NCBI GenBank assembly: GCA_964019165.1
Contig: OZ025278.1
Coordinates: forward strand, 2,520,878-2,584,877
Origin: Mastigias papua
Lineage: Eukaryota; Cnidaria; Scyphozoa; Rhizostomeae; Mastigiidae
DNA: 64,000 nt
Direction: 5' to 3'
The stretch's first letter is position 1. Every line of letters begins with the position of its first letter. The translations under genes and the position numbers were made by a program. The notes beneath the pieces are model-generated. The model saw nothing but the letters and a program-made list of their open reading frames with translations. It ran no database searches and was not told the DNA's origin. This document shows, piece after piece, positions 12,546-23,196 of the stretch.

Positions 12546-15500
12546 TTACTTATCTGTTTCTGCAGTGGGCTCCTCGGCATTGCAGTCATCGCCTTCCAGA
12601 AACACAAGCTTGTCAATAGGTCTCTCCAACACAGATGACCTGGTCTTTAATTTGACTGACCGCACTAATCCATCATGGTTGCTCTTTCTCACTTCTAAGA
12701 TACGGCCCAGTGGCCACAGATTACGAGGAGTAGATTCGTCTGCTACAAGCACAATGTCATTCACAGACAAATTGCGTCTACTTCTGTTCCAACGATGTCG
12801 CTGTTGTAGAGTGGGAAGGTACTCCCTCACCCATCGGCGCCAAAACACGTCTGCCAAGTATTGTACCTGGCGCCATCGTCGTCGAGTATATAAATCGTGT
12901 TTATCAAATAGACCTGGTGGCAACATTGGACCAGCTCGCAAGAGAAGAAGATGGTTTGGAGTAAGAGCTTCCCAGTCATTGGGATCATCTGAGACCTTTG
13001 TTAGAGGTCTTCCGTTGATAATAGACTCGACCTCGCACATTAATGTTATGAGGCCTTCATCATCAAGTGTCTGCTCCTTACTTATTGCGTTCATTAATTT
13101 CCTTGTGGTACGGATGCAGCGCTCCCACACTCCACCATGATGGGAGCCAGCAGGAGGATTAAATATCCACTTTGTCGAATGTTGTAAGAGAAAGTCCTCA
13201 ATTCTACCTTGATTCCATTCCTTGATGGCATCTCTAAGCTCCTTGTTGCCTCCAACAAAATTTGTACCATTGTCGGATCTAACTTCTTCCGGTACCCCTC
13301 TTCTTGCGATGAACCTTCTCAAGGCGTTAATAAAAGACTGAGTGTCCAGGCTATGGGCAATCTCTATATGGACCGCTCTGATAGATAGACATGTAAAGAG
13401 TACACCATACCTCTTCACCATGGATCTCCCACGTCGGACATTGATTGGGCCAAAGTAGTCCACGCCAACAAAGGTAAATGGTGGCTTGGATGGAGTGACT
13501 CTATCTTGTGGCAGATGTGCCATCTTTTGCTCCTGCACAGGTGCCTGTCTTTTTTTGCAGCTGAAGCAGGTATTAAGGATGCGTCTGATAGTTGGTCTTC
13601 CCTTGACTATCCAAAAGCGTTGTCGGATGATGGAAAGCACATACTCAATTCCTGAATGACCATATATTTCATGGAAGTATCGCACTATCAGATCTACTAC
13701 ATGGTGGCGTTTTGGGAGGATAATTTGATGTCTTGCTTCATCTGATATTGGAGCATATCCTAGGCGTCCACCAATACGCAACAATCCTTCAGAGAGGAAT
13801 GGATCAAGCCGATGCAGGGCACTGGTTGATCTCACTTCTGATTTCTTCAAAATTTTCTTATTGTCGTTTGCTACAGATGATAGAGTGCTTAAGGTGGCCA
13901 CTTCTTGAGGAAAGCTTTGCCTCTGAACGTGTTTGATAATTTCTCGTTCTGCTAGCCTATATTCTTCAACAGTTATTGGCTGTATGTCATTGAATTTCAA
14001 GTTTTGACCATTTTGCCGCCCTTTCACTGCAGCCAGTAGTCTTGCTTTATAGCGCATCATCCATGCTACAACCTTCTTTAGCTTAGGCCAGCTGGAAACT
14101 CGTGAAAACATGTCATCAATACTAGCAAGATGTTCTTCCATTGTTTGTGTAGCCAGAGTAATCATGGAGCCTTTCACTTCAAGGTCATTTTCTAGGTTTT
14201 CCACCATACCTGTAGGTCGTTTGGGCCAACACTCTTCTGGATCTGCAAGAAAATCAGGTCCTTGTAACCAGCGCTTATTTTCAAGCAGATCTTTTGCACT
14301 TAAACCTCTTGAAGCATCATCGGCAGGATTGTTAGCAGTTTCTACATAACGCCACTGCTTTGGATCGGTGACTTCACGTATAGCTGCAATACGGTTTGCG
14401 ACAAAAGTTTGGAACCTTGACTTGTCATTCTCAATGTATCTGAGTACGCAGGTACTATCAGTCCAGAAAATCGATTGATCAATTCTGATGTCCATTTCAT
14501 TTCGGATCATCTTATCCAGCCTTGTTGCAACAACGGCAGCTGAGAGTTCTAAACGTGGTATAGTGAGGGGCTTGATTGGAGCTAGCCTAGACTTTGCCAT
14601 CAGTAGAGACCGATAAACTTCTGCATTCTGGTTCGTTACTCGAAGATATGAAACAGCCCCGTAGCCATACTGGGAGGCATCAGAGAAGTGATGGAGTTGG
14701 GTATTTGTAACAGAACCAAATTCTTTGGGCTTCACGCATCTATTGATAGAAAACCCCTGGAGCTTTGGAAGATCAACTAACCATTCACGCCATTGTCTTA
14801 GACTATCTTCTGGAATTATATCATCCCAACAAAGCTTCTGACGGCACAGATCTTGTAATGTGGCCTTTGCCAGCAAAATGAATGGTGCTGCAAAACCCAG
14901 AGGGTCATATATTGAGCTAACAATTGAGAGAATGCCTCTTCTGGTCTGTGGCTTATCCCTTTCTTGGATGCTGAATCCAAACTTGTCAGTTGAGACATCC
15001 CAGCATACACCAAGAGCTCGTTCTTGGGTGGGATGGCTGAGGTCTAGGTTCTTTGCAGATGGAGCTCTTTCAGACTCAGGAAGAGACTCCAGGACCTTCT
15101 TAGAATTTGACATGAATTTTGTGAGGTGGAATCCACCCTTTGATAAAAGTGCTCGAAGTTCACATTGAAGTTGAATTGCTTGATCTTCACTTCTTACAGA
15201 CTTTAGACAATCATCTACATAGAAATTCCGCCTTACTGTATTGATGGTGTCCTGACTAAAATCATTCTTATTTTCTTCTGCTGTCTGTAGCAGTGCGAAA
15301 CTGGCACAGCTTGGTGATGATGCTGCTCCAAACAAGTGGACCATCATTTGGTATTCTTCTGCTTTATGGTGCAGTTCCCCATCTGGCCACCAGAGAAATC
15401 GCAGGGCATTAGCATCTTCAGAAGGAACTTTCACTTGTAAGAACATACCTTCAATGTCTGCCATGAGTGCAATGGGTTCAGCTCTAAATCGCATCAACAC

Positions 15501-18500
15501 TCCTACAAGTGAGTTGGTAAGGTCCGGCCCCTGTGAGAGCTGACCATTTAGTGAAGTATTCCTGTATTTTGCTGAACAGTCAAAGACGACTCTTGTCTTC
15601 TCAGGTTTCTTTGGATGGAACACTGGATGATGAGGAAGGAACCAGATCACACGTTGAGAAGAGATGTCATTTGGGATACGTCTTGCAAAGCCCTTATCGA
15701 GTAAATCTTGCATAAAAGCAGTGTATTTGCTCTGCAGAATTGGTTCTCTTACCAATCGCTTCTTCAGATGTTCCAAGCGGAGTTCTGCCATTTGGCGGTT
15801 GTTTGGAAGATCAGGACATCCTTCTTTCCATGGGAGGCTGATCTGATAATGGCCATCAACTAGCTTAATGGAGGATCTCATCCTCTCCAATGCTCTCTTA
15901 TCTTCTTGGGACATTGCCACATTAGGCTCATAGGCAGAGTCATTGAATTCCATATTACAAAACCTTTCAAATTGAATACTCAGCTCTGTATCTGTTTTGA
16001 TCAAATTGGCAGTGCGCCATGCACTACCAGTTTTCCTTATGGGACCGTTAATCACCCATCCTAGCTCGGTCCGTGTTGCATATGGTTGGCCAGGCTGGCC
16101 CGACTTCACTTCCTTTGGTTCCAGAGCCCTAGAGATATCACTTCCTATCAACAGCCCTACGTCTGCATCGATTTCTGCAATATCCACACCTGCAAGGTGT
16201 GGAAAGCCTTGAAGATCGCGTTGACTTGCACGATCCTTATTGGTTACTGGTAGATGAGGTGTAGAAAATACTCGTGGCATTTCTATGACGTTATTTTCAT
16301 CCAGATCACTAATCTGAAGTTGCAACATGGTCGTCTTATGGTCTTTATCTGCTGTGTCTAGAGTGGTCAATGAGATGGTTGTATCCTTTCCCTTTGCATG
16401 TAGTTGACTCATGAGTTTTTCCGTGCAAAACGTTGTATTTGATCCTGTGTCAAGGAATGCGTATGTCTCTATGACCTCTTGTTTGTTTCCTGGAAGCCTC
16501 ACCTTTACTGGCACTATTGCCAAACTCGTACAGACTCTGTTGTTGGAGATCCCCAGTTTTCCTCCTATATATCCGCATCTCCCAACAGGCTCTTTATTAT
16601 CATCTGCACCTTGGAGTTGTTTAATTAATTCTGCTTTATGCCCTTTCATATCTCCCTTTTGCTGCTGAACATTACCTTTGTTGACTATAGGGTGTAGAAA
16701 AGTTGAATGCTTTACCCTGCAGCCATCTACCTTACAAAAACTATCCTTTGGACAGTCCTTCACTAAGTGACCAGACACTAGACAGTTCCTACAGAGTCCC
16801 TTTGTGTTGACTATGTTGTAGCGTTCATTGACAGACTTGTTGCGAAAGTCATTACACTGAGAAAGCCAGTGATTGTTGTTGCACAGTACGCATAGACGGT
16901 GATTGTATGACTTGCCTTGTAGGTCACAACCTTTCTGGTCTGTCAATATACCAAATGAAGCTCTTGGCCTCGAGGTACCATTTGTACCACGGTTACCAGT
17001 TCTTGATTGTTTTGATCCTTGGCTATCAGTATTTGAGACTAAAATGTCACCAAAAACAGGATGTGATGCTGATCTTGCTCTTTTTTCTACAAATAAGGCA
17101 ACATCTTCAATTGTGATCTCTCTTTGTTGGCACTCAGATATGTCATCAGCAATATCACGCCATCTACGTTTCATGTCGAATGGAAGCCTGTTGATAATCT
17201 TTTTTAGGCAATCTGGGTTATTTATCCGACCAAGGTAGCCAATATCCTTCAATGCATTTCTACAGGTTGTCAGAAGGATAGAGAACTTTCTTAGGTCCTC
17301 GCACCTTTCAGCCTTTATGGGTGGCCCTGATGTCACGCGTTCCACATAGGCTGTTGCTATCTTGTAGCCTTGACCATAGCGCTCTTTGAGAAGTCGTCTT
17401 GCCTCTTTATACCCTTCTGCATGGCTCATTGACAAGCAACTACGCATCAGTTCATGAACATCACCACTAGTATATTGTACCAGATAGTAAAGCCTAGCAC
17501 TACTGCTGTCGGTTCTTGACTCAATCAGGCTTTCAAATGCTCGTATAAAACTTGGATACTCAATGGGATTTCCTCCGAAAGTTGGTAGCTCAGGTTGAGG
17601 AAGCATCAGAGCTAATGTATGCTGTTGTTGTTTGAGTAACAGCTCTTCCATCCTCTGCATGTAAGGACTTGGCTGTGATTGCATATAAGGCATAGGCTGT
17701 GAACTATAGTAGGGCATGGCTGGATATGCACAGGGTGTTAAATGTTGCTCGTTAACAGCTTGAGGTACATGATGCCAGTCCCTTGCATCTGGATTTAGTT
17801 TGCTAACAATAGGTTTGTCTTCCTTTGCTTCTATTACAGGGTTTGTGGTAGATTCCTTATGGGAATAGCTAAGCTCCTCTTTAGGCATAGCAGGCATATT
17901 GAGCTCAGTGTTCTGCAAAAGCCACGAGTTAACAAGGGAACTTGGTTGCATAGGGTCCTCGGGGAGTACACTCTTGACCCTAGTACTTGCCTTGCTTCCT
18001 TCAGCTTCAGCTAAAGCTTCTTCTTCTGCTGCAGTCTCTGCTAGTCCTGCCTTAATCTGGAGTTCTCGCTTTACTTGCTTAAGCTGTAGCTGCTTCTGTT
18101 CTATTTCATTTAACTTCCCAAGTGTAGAAGCCTTTGCAAGTAGCCCCGCCTTTTTTGCTGAGAGTTTTGCCTTTGTACTAGAAATTGAGCTTCCAACACT
18201 GGACGATAATTTACTCTTCCCTGCTTGGCTGGCCGAATCACAGGGTGTAACAAGCGATTGCGAACTTACAGGCAGATTTTCTGAGTTGCCCAAAAGTTTG
18301 GCTTTGCATTTGTCAAGAGAGTGAGCTAGCTCCTTGAACTTCAAGTCTTCAAATCTCATATAGTCATTTGACTCCTCAATTTCTAATTTCTCCGTTAGAG
18401 TATCATGATATAGCACATGAGCCCTCACTAGTCCTTCAAAACTAGATATCAGTTCCGATAATTTCTTCTCCACTTCAGAACTTTCCGTCAATTCTTCAAA

Positions 18501-18665
18501 GATAGCGCTAATTTCATTGCGTTTCTTTGTAAAGAGGCCTTTCGCGACACTTCTGTCCCGTTTCAATTGTCCGGACATTTTCGGAAGAGCGACGGCCTCT
18601 CCCAATAGGACTTCCGTAATTTCCGATTCCTCGACGAATTTAATCTCGGTTTTATCACTGTTCAT
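12546..18665 (-). CDS. BEL/Pao Gag-Pol polyprotein
   Basis: A single uninterrupted 2039-residue frame. Visible in order: an N-terminal charged, coiled-coil-like part (about 1-240); a Pao-type Gag region (about 350-500); two CCHC zinc knuckles (C592, C595, H599, C604 and C625, C628, H633, C638); an aspartic protease with D739-T-G-S; reverse transcriptase with the first catalytic Asp in ADIEGMF (D1070) and YVDD at 1149-1152; RNase H with a catalytic Asp in SDAS (D1329); an integrase HHCC zinc-binding module (H1665, H1670, C1700, C1703); the integrase core triad D1736, D1798, E1848; and a C-terminal domain of the type found at the end of Pao integrases (about 1895-2025). The product copies the element RNA into DNA and inserts it. 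The start at 18665 is the first in-frame ATG, 170 bases inside the 5' LTR. No stop or frameshift separates Gag from Pol, and all catalytic motifs are intact. Confidence 0.96.
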   Translation of the reverse strand: MNSDKTEIKFVEESEITEVLLGEAVALPKMSGQLKRDRSVAKGLFTKKRNEISAIFEELTESSEVEKKLSELISSFEGLVRAHVLYHDTLTEKLEIEESNDYMRFEDLKFKELAHSLDKCKAKLLGNSENLPVSSQSLVTPCDSASQAGKSKLSSSVGSSISSTKAKLSAKKAGLLAKASTLGKLNEIEQKQLQLKQVKRELQIKAGLAETAAEEEALAEAEGSKASTRVKSVLPEDPMQPSSLVNSWLLQNTELNMPAMPKEELSYSHKESTTNPVIEAKEDKPIVSKLNPDARDWHHVPQAVNEQHLTPCAYPAMPYYSSQPMPYMQSQPSPYMQRMEELLLKQQQHTLALMLPQPELPTFGGNPIEYPSFIRAFESLIESRTDSSSARLYYLVQYTSGDVHELMRSCLSMSHAEGYKEARRLLKERYGQGYKIATAYVERVTSGPPIKAERCEDLRKFSILLTTCRNALKDIGYLGRINNPDCLKKIINRLPFDMKRRWRDIADDISECQQREITIEDVALFVEKRARSASHPVFGDILVSNTDSQGSKQSRTGNRGTNGTSRPRASFGILTDQKGCDLQGKSYNHRLCVLCNNNHWLSQCNDFRNKSVNERYNIVNTKGLCRNCLVSGHLVKDCPKDSFCKVDGCRVKHSTFLHPIVNKGNVQQQKGDMKGHKAELIKQLQGADDNKEPVGRCGYIGGKLGISNNRVCTSLAIVPVKVRLPGNKQEVIETYAFLDTGSNTTFCTEKLMSQLHAKGKDTTISLTTLDTADKDHKTTMLQLQISDLDENNVIEMPRVFSTPHLPVTNKDRASQRDLQGFPHLAGVDIAEIDADVGLLIGSDISRALEPKEVKSGQPGQPYATRTELGWVINGPIRKTGSAWRTANLIKTDTELSIQFERFCNMEFNDSAYEPNVAMSQEDKRALERMRSSIKLVDGHYQISLPWKEGCPDLPNNRQMAELRLEHLKKRLVREPILQSKYTAFMQDLLDKGFARRIPNDISSQRVIWFLPHHPVFHPKKPEKTRVVFDCSAKYRNTSLNGQLSQGPDLTNSLVGVLMRFRAEPIALMADIEGMFLQVKVPSEDANALRFLWWPDGELHHKAEEYQMMVHLFGAASSPSCASFALLQTAEENKNDFSQDTINTVRRNFYVDDCLKSVRSEDQAIQLQCELRALLSKGGFHLTKFMSNSKKVLESLPESERAPSAKNLDLSHPTQERALGVCWDVSTDKFGFSIQERDKPQTRRGILSIVSSIYDPLGFAAPFILLAKATLQDLCRQKLCWDDIIPEDSLRQWREWLVDLPKLQGFSINRCVKPKEFGSVTNTQLHHFSDASQYGYGAVSYLRVTNQNAEVYRSLLMAKSRLAPIKPLTIPRLELSAAVVATRLDKMIRNEMDIRIDQSIFWTDSTCVLRYIENDKSRFQTFVANRIAAIREVTDPKQWRYVETANNPADDASRGLSAKDLLENKRWLQGPDFLADPEECWPKRPTGMVENLENDLEVKGSMITLATQTMEEHLASIDDMFSRVSSWPKLKKVVAWMMRYKARLLAAVKGRQNGQNLKFNDIQPITVEEYRLAEREIIKHVQRQSFPQEVATLSTLSSVANDNKKILKKSEVRSTSALHRLDPFLSEGLLRIGGRLGYAPISDEARHQIILPKRHHVVDLIVRYFHEIYGHSGIEYVLSIIRQRFWIVKGRPTIRRILNTCFSCKKRQAPVQEQKMAHLPQDRVTPSKPPFTFVGVDYFGPINVRRGRSMVKRYGVLFTCLSIRAVHIEIAHSLDTQSFINALRRFIARRGVPEEVRSDNGTNFVGGNKELRDAIKEWNQGRIEDFLLQHSTKWIFNPPAGSHHGGVWERCIRTTRKLMNAISKEQTLDDEGLITLMCEVESIINGRPLTKVSDDPNDWEALTPNHLLLLRAGPMLPPGLFDKHDLYTRRRWRQVQYLADVFWRRWVREYLPTLQQRHRWNRSRRNLSVNDIVLVADESTPRNLWPLGRILEVRKSNHDGLVRSVKLKTRSSVLERPIDKLVFLEGDDCNAEEPTAETDK

Positions 18666-18835
18666 TTTCTCAATTGTACATTCCCTAATCTTAAGATCCT
18701 TTCATAAATTCCGATCATAACTTTGAATTGACGCAGCTCAGTTTGCTAACTGATACTTGATGCGCGATAATGAAATTACGAAATGAACAAATTCGTACTG
18801 AGATAGATAATCCAATGGGAGCAAATTCAAACTAA
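18666..18835 (-). other. BEL/Pao leader (primer-binding region)
   Basis: The 170 bases between the 5' LTR and the Gag start. Directly after the LTR the element reads TTAGTTTGAATTTGCTCCC. There is no TGG at the junction, so a standard match to a tRNA 3' CCA end is not seen. The primer may pair with an internal part of a tRNA, or the binding site may be offset. Nothing else is recognised here. Confidence 0.5.
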
Positions 18836-19480
18836 TGTAGTCTTCATACACAAGCAAACTCACATTCAAACGCAACAATTGTTCATTTCTTTCAAAAAGG
18901 ATTCAGTAGATAAATTTGAAACTAGCAATCAAAGCAGATCAAGCTAATATTGAACTTATTGTAAATCGATATGATGCTAATGGTATAAATTGCATATAAT
19001 TGATCTCTTGCCTTGATGAGACTTTAATAGATATAGTTCTGATGTTGGTCGGTATTGGGATTGTGTTTATTTGCATTGATCTGTATCGAATTGTGTTGGG
19101 TTTATTGAATTCTGTTGGTTTGAACTAAAATCAAATGATACAGCAAAGCTAAAACTAAATATACTTAGGTAAATTACGAAATCATACGGCCTACGCTAAC
19201 ACAACAATAATTACTACAATAGCTTATACAATTCGTAAAGGTATATATCTTACTTTGGTCTCCTGGCTTGCTTGTATAGAGTAGAGTAGATTCTTGGAGT
19301 TTCTTAAGTCGCTGGTAGATTGATAGCCGATATTTGCTAGACGATAGATCGATCATACTTCTCCTGTCCTAACTCTGTCCATAGCATCGAAAACCCTAAA
19401 CGCGTGGTCTCCACAGGGGGTGTATAGGTGAAAGGCTAGAGGGTAATAACGGCTGCAATTGTTTGCGATTTAAGCTAACA
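18836..19480 (-). repeat. 5' LTR of BEL/Pao element
   Basis: 645-bp terminal repeat, the promoter-bearing copy in element orientation. Side-by-side reading with 11752-12396 shows no difference. It directly abuts the target duplication at 19481 and the leader at 18835. Confidence 0.95.
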
Positions 19481-19485
19481 ATTGG
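19481..19485. repeat. Target-site duplication, right copy (ATTGG)
   Basis: Second copy of the insertion duplication, immediately after the TAACA end of the element, followed by CTCATTTTCATCAC of the satellite unit. Confidence 0.93.
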
Positions 19486-22400
19486 CTCATTTTCATCACT
19501 TTTCAATCTCCAATCAAAATCAATCAATTTCAATTTCGGTCATGTTTGGCCAAAATACCAAGGCTATAGCCTTACTTCTTGGCCAAAATTGGCTCATTTT
19601 CATCACTTTTCAATCTCCAATCAAAATCAATCAATTTCAATTTCGGTCATTTATGGCCAAAATACCAAGGCTATAGCCTTACTTCTTGGCCAAAAGTGGC
19701 TCATTTTCATCACTTTTCAATCTCCAATCAAAATCAATCAATTTCAATTTCGGTCATTTGTGGCCAAAATACCAAGGCTATAGCCTTACTTTTTGGCCAA
19801 AATTGGCTCATTTTCATCACTTTTCAATCTCCAATCAAAATCAATCAATTTCAATTTCGGTCATTTTTGGCTAAAATACCAAGGCTATAGCCTTACTTCT
19901 TGGCCAAAATTGGCTCATTTTCATCACTTTTCAATCTCCAATCAAAATCAATCAATTTCAATTTCGGTCATTTATGGCCAAAATACCAAGGCTATAGCCT
20001 TACTTCTTGGCCAAAATTGGCTCATTTTCATCACTTTTCAATCTCCAATCAAAATCAATCAATTTCAATTTCGGTCATTTGTGGCCAAAATACCAAGGCT
20101 ATAGCCTTACTTTTTGGCCAAAATTGGCTCATTTTCATCACTTTTCAATCTCCAATCAAAATCAATCAATGTCAATTTCGGTCATTTTTGGCCAAAATAC
20201 CAAGGCCTTAGTTCTTGGCCAAAATTGGCTCATTTTCATCACTTTTCAATCTCCAATCAAAATCAATCAAGTTCAATTTCGGTCATTTTTGGCCAAAATA
20301 CCAAGGCTATAGCCTTACCTTTTGGCCACAATTGGCTCATTTTCATCACTTTTCAATCTCCAATCAAACTCAATCAATTTCAATTTCGGTCATGTTTGGC
20401 CAAAATACCAAGGCTATAGCCTTACTTTTTGGCCAAAATTGGCTCATTTTCATCACTTTTCAATCTCCAATCAAAATCAATCAATTTCAATTTCGGTCAT
20501 TTTTGGCCAAAATACCAAGGCTATAGCCTTACTCTTTGGCCAAAATTGGCTCATTTTCATCACTTTTCAATCTCCAATCAAAATCAATCAATTTCAATTT
20601 CGGTCATTTTTGGCCAAAATACCAAGGCTATAGCCTTACTTTGTAGCCACAATTGGCTCATTTTCATCACTTTTCAATCTCCAATCAAAATCAATCAAGT
20701 TCAATTTCGGTCATTTTTGGCCAAAATACCAAGGCTATAGCCTTACCTTTTGGCCACAATTGGCTCATTTTCATCACTTTTCAATCTCCAATCAAAATCA
20801 ATCAATTTCAATTTCGGTCATGTTTGGCCAAAATACCAAGGCTATAGCCTTACTTTTTGGCCAAAATTGGCTCATTTTCATCACTTTTCAATCTCCAATC
20901 AAAATCAATCAATTTCAATTTCGGTCATTTTTGGCCAAAATACCAAGGCTATAGCCTTACTTTTTGGCCAAAATTGGCTCATTTTCATCACTTTTCAATC
21001 TCCAATCAAAATCAATCAATTTCAATTTCGGTCATTTTTGGCCAAAATACCAAGGCTATAGCCTTACTTTTTGGCCAAAATTGGCTCATTTTCATCACTT
21101 TTCAATCTCCAATCAAAATCAATCAATTTCAATTTCGGTCATTTTTGGCCAAAATACCAAGGCTATAGCCTTACTTTGTAGCCACAATTGGCTCATTTTC
21201 ATCACTTTTCAATCTCCAATCAAAATCAATCAAGTTCAATTTCGGTCATTTTTGGCCAAAATACCAAGGCTATAGCCTTACCTTTTGGCCACAATTGGCT
21301 CATTTTCATCACTTTTCAATCTCCAATCAAAATCAATCAATTTCAATTTCGGTCATGTTTGGCCAAAATACCAAGGCTATAGCCTTACTTTTTGGCCAAA
21401 ATTGGCTCATTTTCATCACTTTTCAATCTCCAATCAAAATCAATCAATTTCAATTTCGGTCATTTTTGGCCAAAATACCAAGGCTATAGCCTTACTTTTT
21501 GGCCAAAATTGGCTCATTTTCATCACTTTTCAATCTCCAATCAAAATCAATCAATGTCAATTTCGGTCATGTTTGGCCAAAATACCAAGGCTATAGCCTT
21601 ACTTTTTGGCCAAAATTGGCTCATTTTCATCACTTTTCAATCTCCAATCAAAATCAATCAATTTCAATTTCGGTCATTTTTGGCCAAAATACCAAGGCTA
21701 TAGCCTTACTTTTTGGCCAAAATTGGCTCATTTTCATCACTTTTCAATCTCCAATCAAAATCAATCAATTTCAATTTCGGTCATTTTTGGCCAAAATACC
21801 AAGGCTATAGCCTTACTTTTTGGCCAAAATTGGCTCATTTTCATCACTTTTCAATCTCCAATCAAAATCAATCAATTTCAATTTCGGTCATTTTTGGCCA
21901 AAATACCAAGGCTATAGCCTTACTTCTTGGCGAAAATTGGCTCATTTTCATCACTTTTCAATCTCCAATCAAAATCAATCAAGTTCAATTTCGGTCATTT
22001 TTGGCCAAAATACCAAGGCTATAGCCTTACTTTTTGGCCAAAATTGGCTCATTTTCATCACTTTTCAATCTCCAATCAAAATCAATCAATTTCAATTTCG
22101 GTCATTTTTGGCCAAAATACCAAGGCTATAGCCTTACTTCTTGGCGAAAATTGGCTCATTTTCATCACTTTTCAATCTCCAATCAAAATCAATCAATTTC
22201 AATTTCGGTCATTTTTGGCCAAAATACCAAGGCTATAGCCTTACTGTTTGGCCAAAATTGGCTCATTTTCATCACTTTTCAATCTCCAATCAAAATCAAT
22301 CAAGTTCAATTTCGGTCATTTTTGGCCAAAATACCAAGGCTATAGCCTTACTTTTTGGCCAAAATTGGCTCATTTTCATCACTTTTCAATCTCCAATCAA

Positions 22401-23196
22401 AATCAATCAATTTCAATTTCGGTCATTTTTGGCCAAAATACCAAGGCTATAGCCTTACTTTTTGGCCAAAATTGGCTCATTTTCATCACTTTTCAATCTC
22501 CAATCAAAATCAATCAATTTCAATTTCGGTCATTTGTGGCCAAAATACCAAGGCTATAGCCTTACTTCTTGGCCAAAATTGGCTCATTTTCATCACTTTT
22601 CAATCTCCAATCAAAATCAATCAATTTCAATTTCGGTCATGTTTGGCCAAAATACCAAGGCTATAGCCTTACTTCTTGGCCAAAATTGGCTCATTTTCAT
22701 CACTTTTCAATCTCCAATCAAAATCAATCAATTTCAATTTCGGTCATTTATGGCCAAAATACCAAGGCTATAGCCTTACTTCTTGGCCAAAATTGGCTCA
22801 TTTTCATCACTTTTCAATCTCCAATCAAAATCAATCAATTTCAATTTCGGTCATTTGTGGCCAAAATACCAAGGCTATAGCCTTACTTTTTGGCCAAAAT
22901 TGGCTCATTTTCATCACTTTTCAATCTCCAATGAAAATCAATCAATTTCAATTTCGGTCATTTTGTGGCTAAAATACCAAGGCTATAGCCTTACTTTTTG
23001 GCCAAAATTGGCTCATTTTCATCACTTTTCAATCTCCAATCAAAATCAATCAATTTCAATTTCGGTCATTTTTGGCCAAAATACCAAGGCCATAGCCTTA
23101 CTTTTTGGCCAAAATTGGCTCATTTTCATCACTTTTCAATCTCCAATCAAAATCAATCAATTTCAATTTCGGTCATGTCCGACCAAAATACCAAGG
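19481..23196 (+). repeat. 107-bp satellite array, right block (about 35 units)
   Basis: Continuation of the same satellite on the far side of the BEL/Pao element. The first bases (ATTGGCTCATT) complete the unit interrupted at 11751. Units are slightly more uniform than in the leftmost part. The block from about 20100 reproduces the order of variant units seen from about 9170, including the same 6-base deletion unit (at 20200, as at 9262). The array ends at about 23196, where the last unit becomes divergent (GTCATGTCCGACC) and passes into unique sequence. Confidence 0.97.

Larger units (their letters stand above)
11752..19480 (-). mobile_element. Complete BEL/Pao LTR retrotransposon inserted in satellite
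   Basis: A 7729-bp element lies in minus orientation: 5' LTR 18836-19480, leader 18666-18835, one Gag-Pol frame 18665-12546, purine tract next to the 3' LTR, and 3' LTR 11752-12396. Both LTRs are 645 bp, have TG...CA ends and read as identical. The 5-bp duplication ATTGG (11747-11751 and 19481-19485) flanks it, and removing it leaves an exact satellite junction. Family assignment rests on the Gag-protease-RT-RNaseH-integrase order and the C-terminal domain typical of Pao-type polyproteins. No env-like frame is present. The intact frame and matching LTRs indicate a recent insertion that may still be competent; activity is inference. Confidence 0.97.

Noticed and set aside
12511..18720. Plus-strand frames opposite the BEL/Pao Gag-Pol gene
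   Set aside because: Shadows of the 2039-codon minus-strand frame with no domain content.
1..23196. CRISPR-like regular spacing
   Set aside because: There are no unique spacers: the whole 107-bp unit repeats, and the context is an animal genome.
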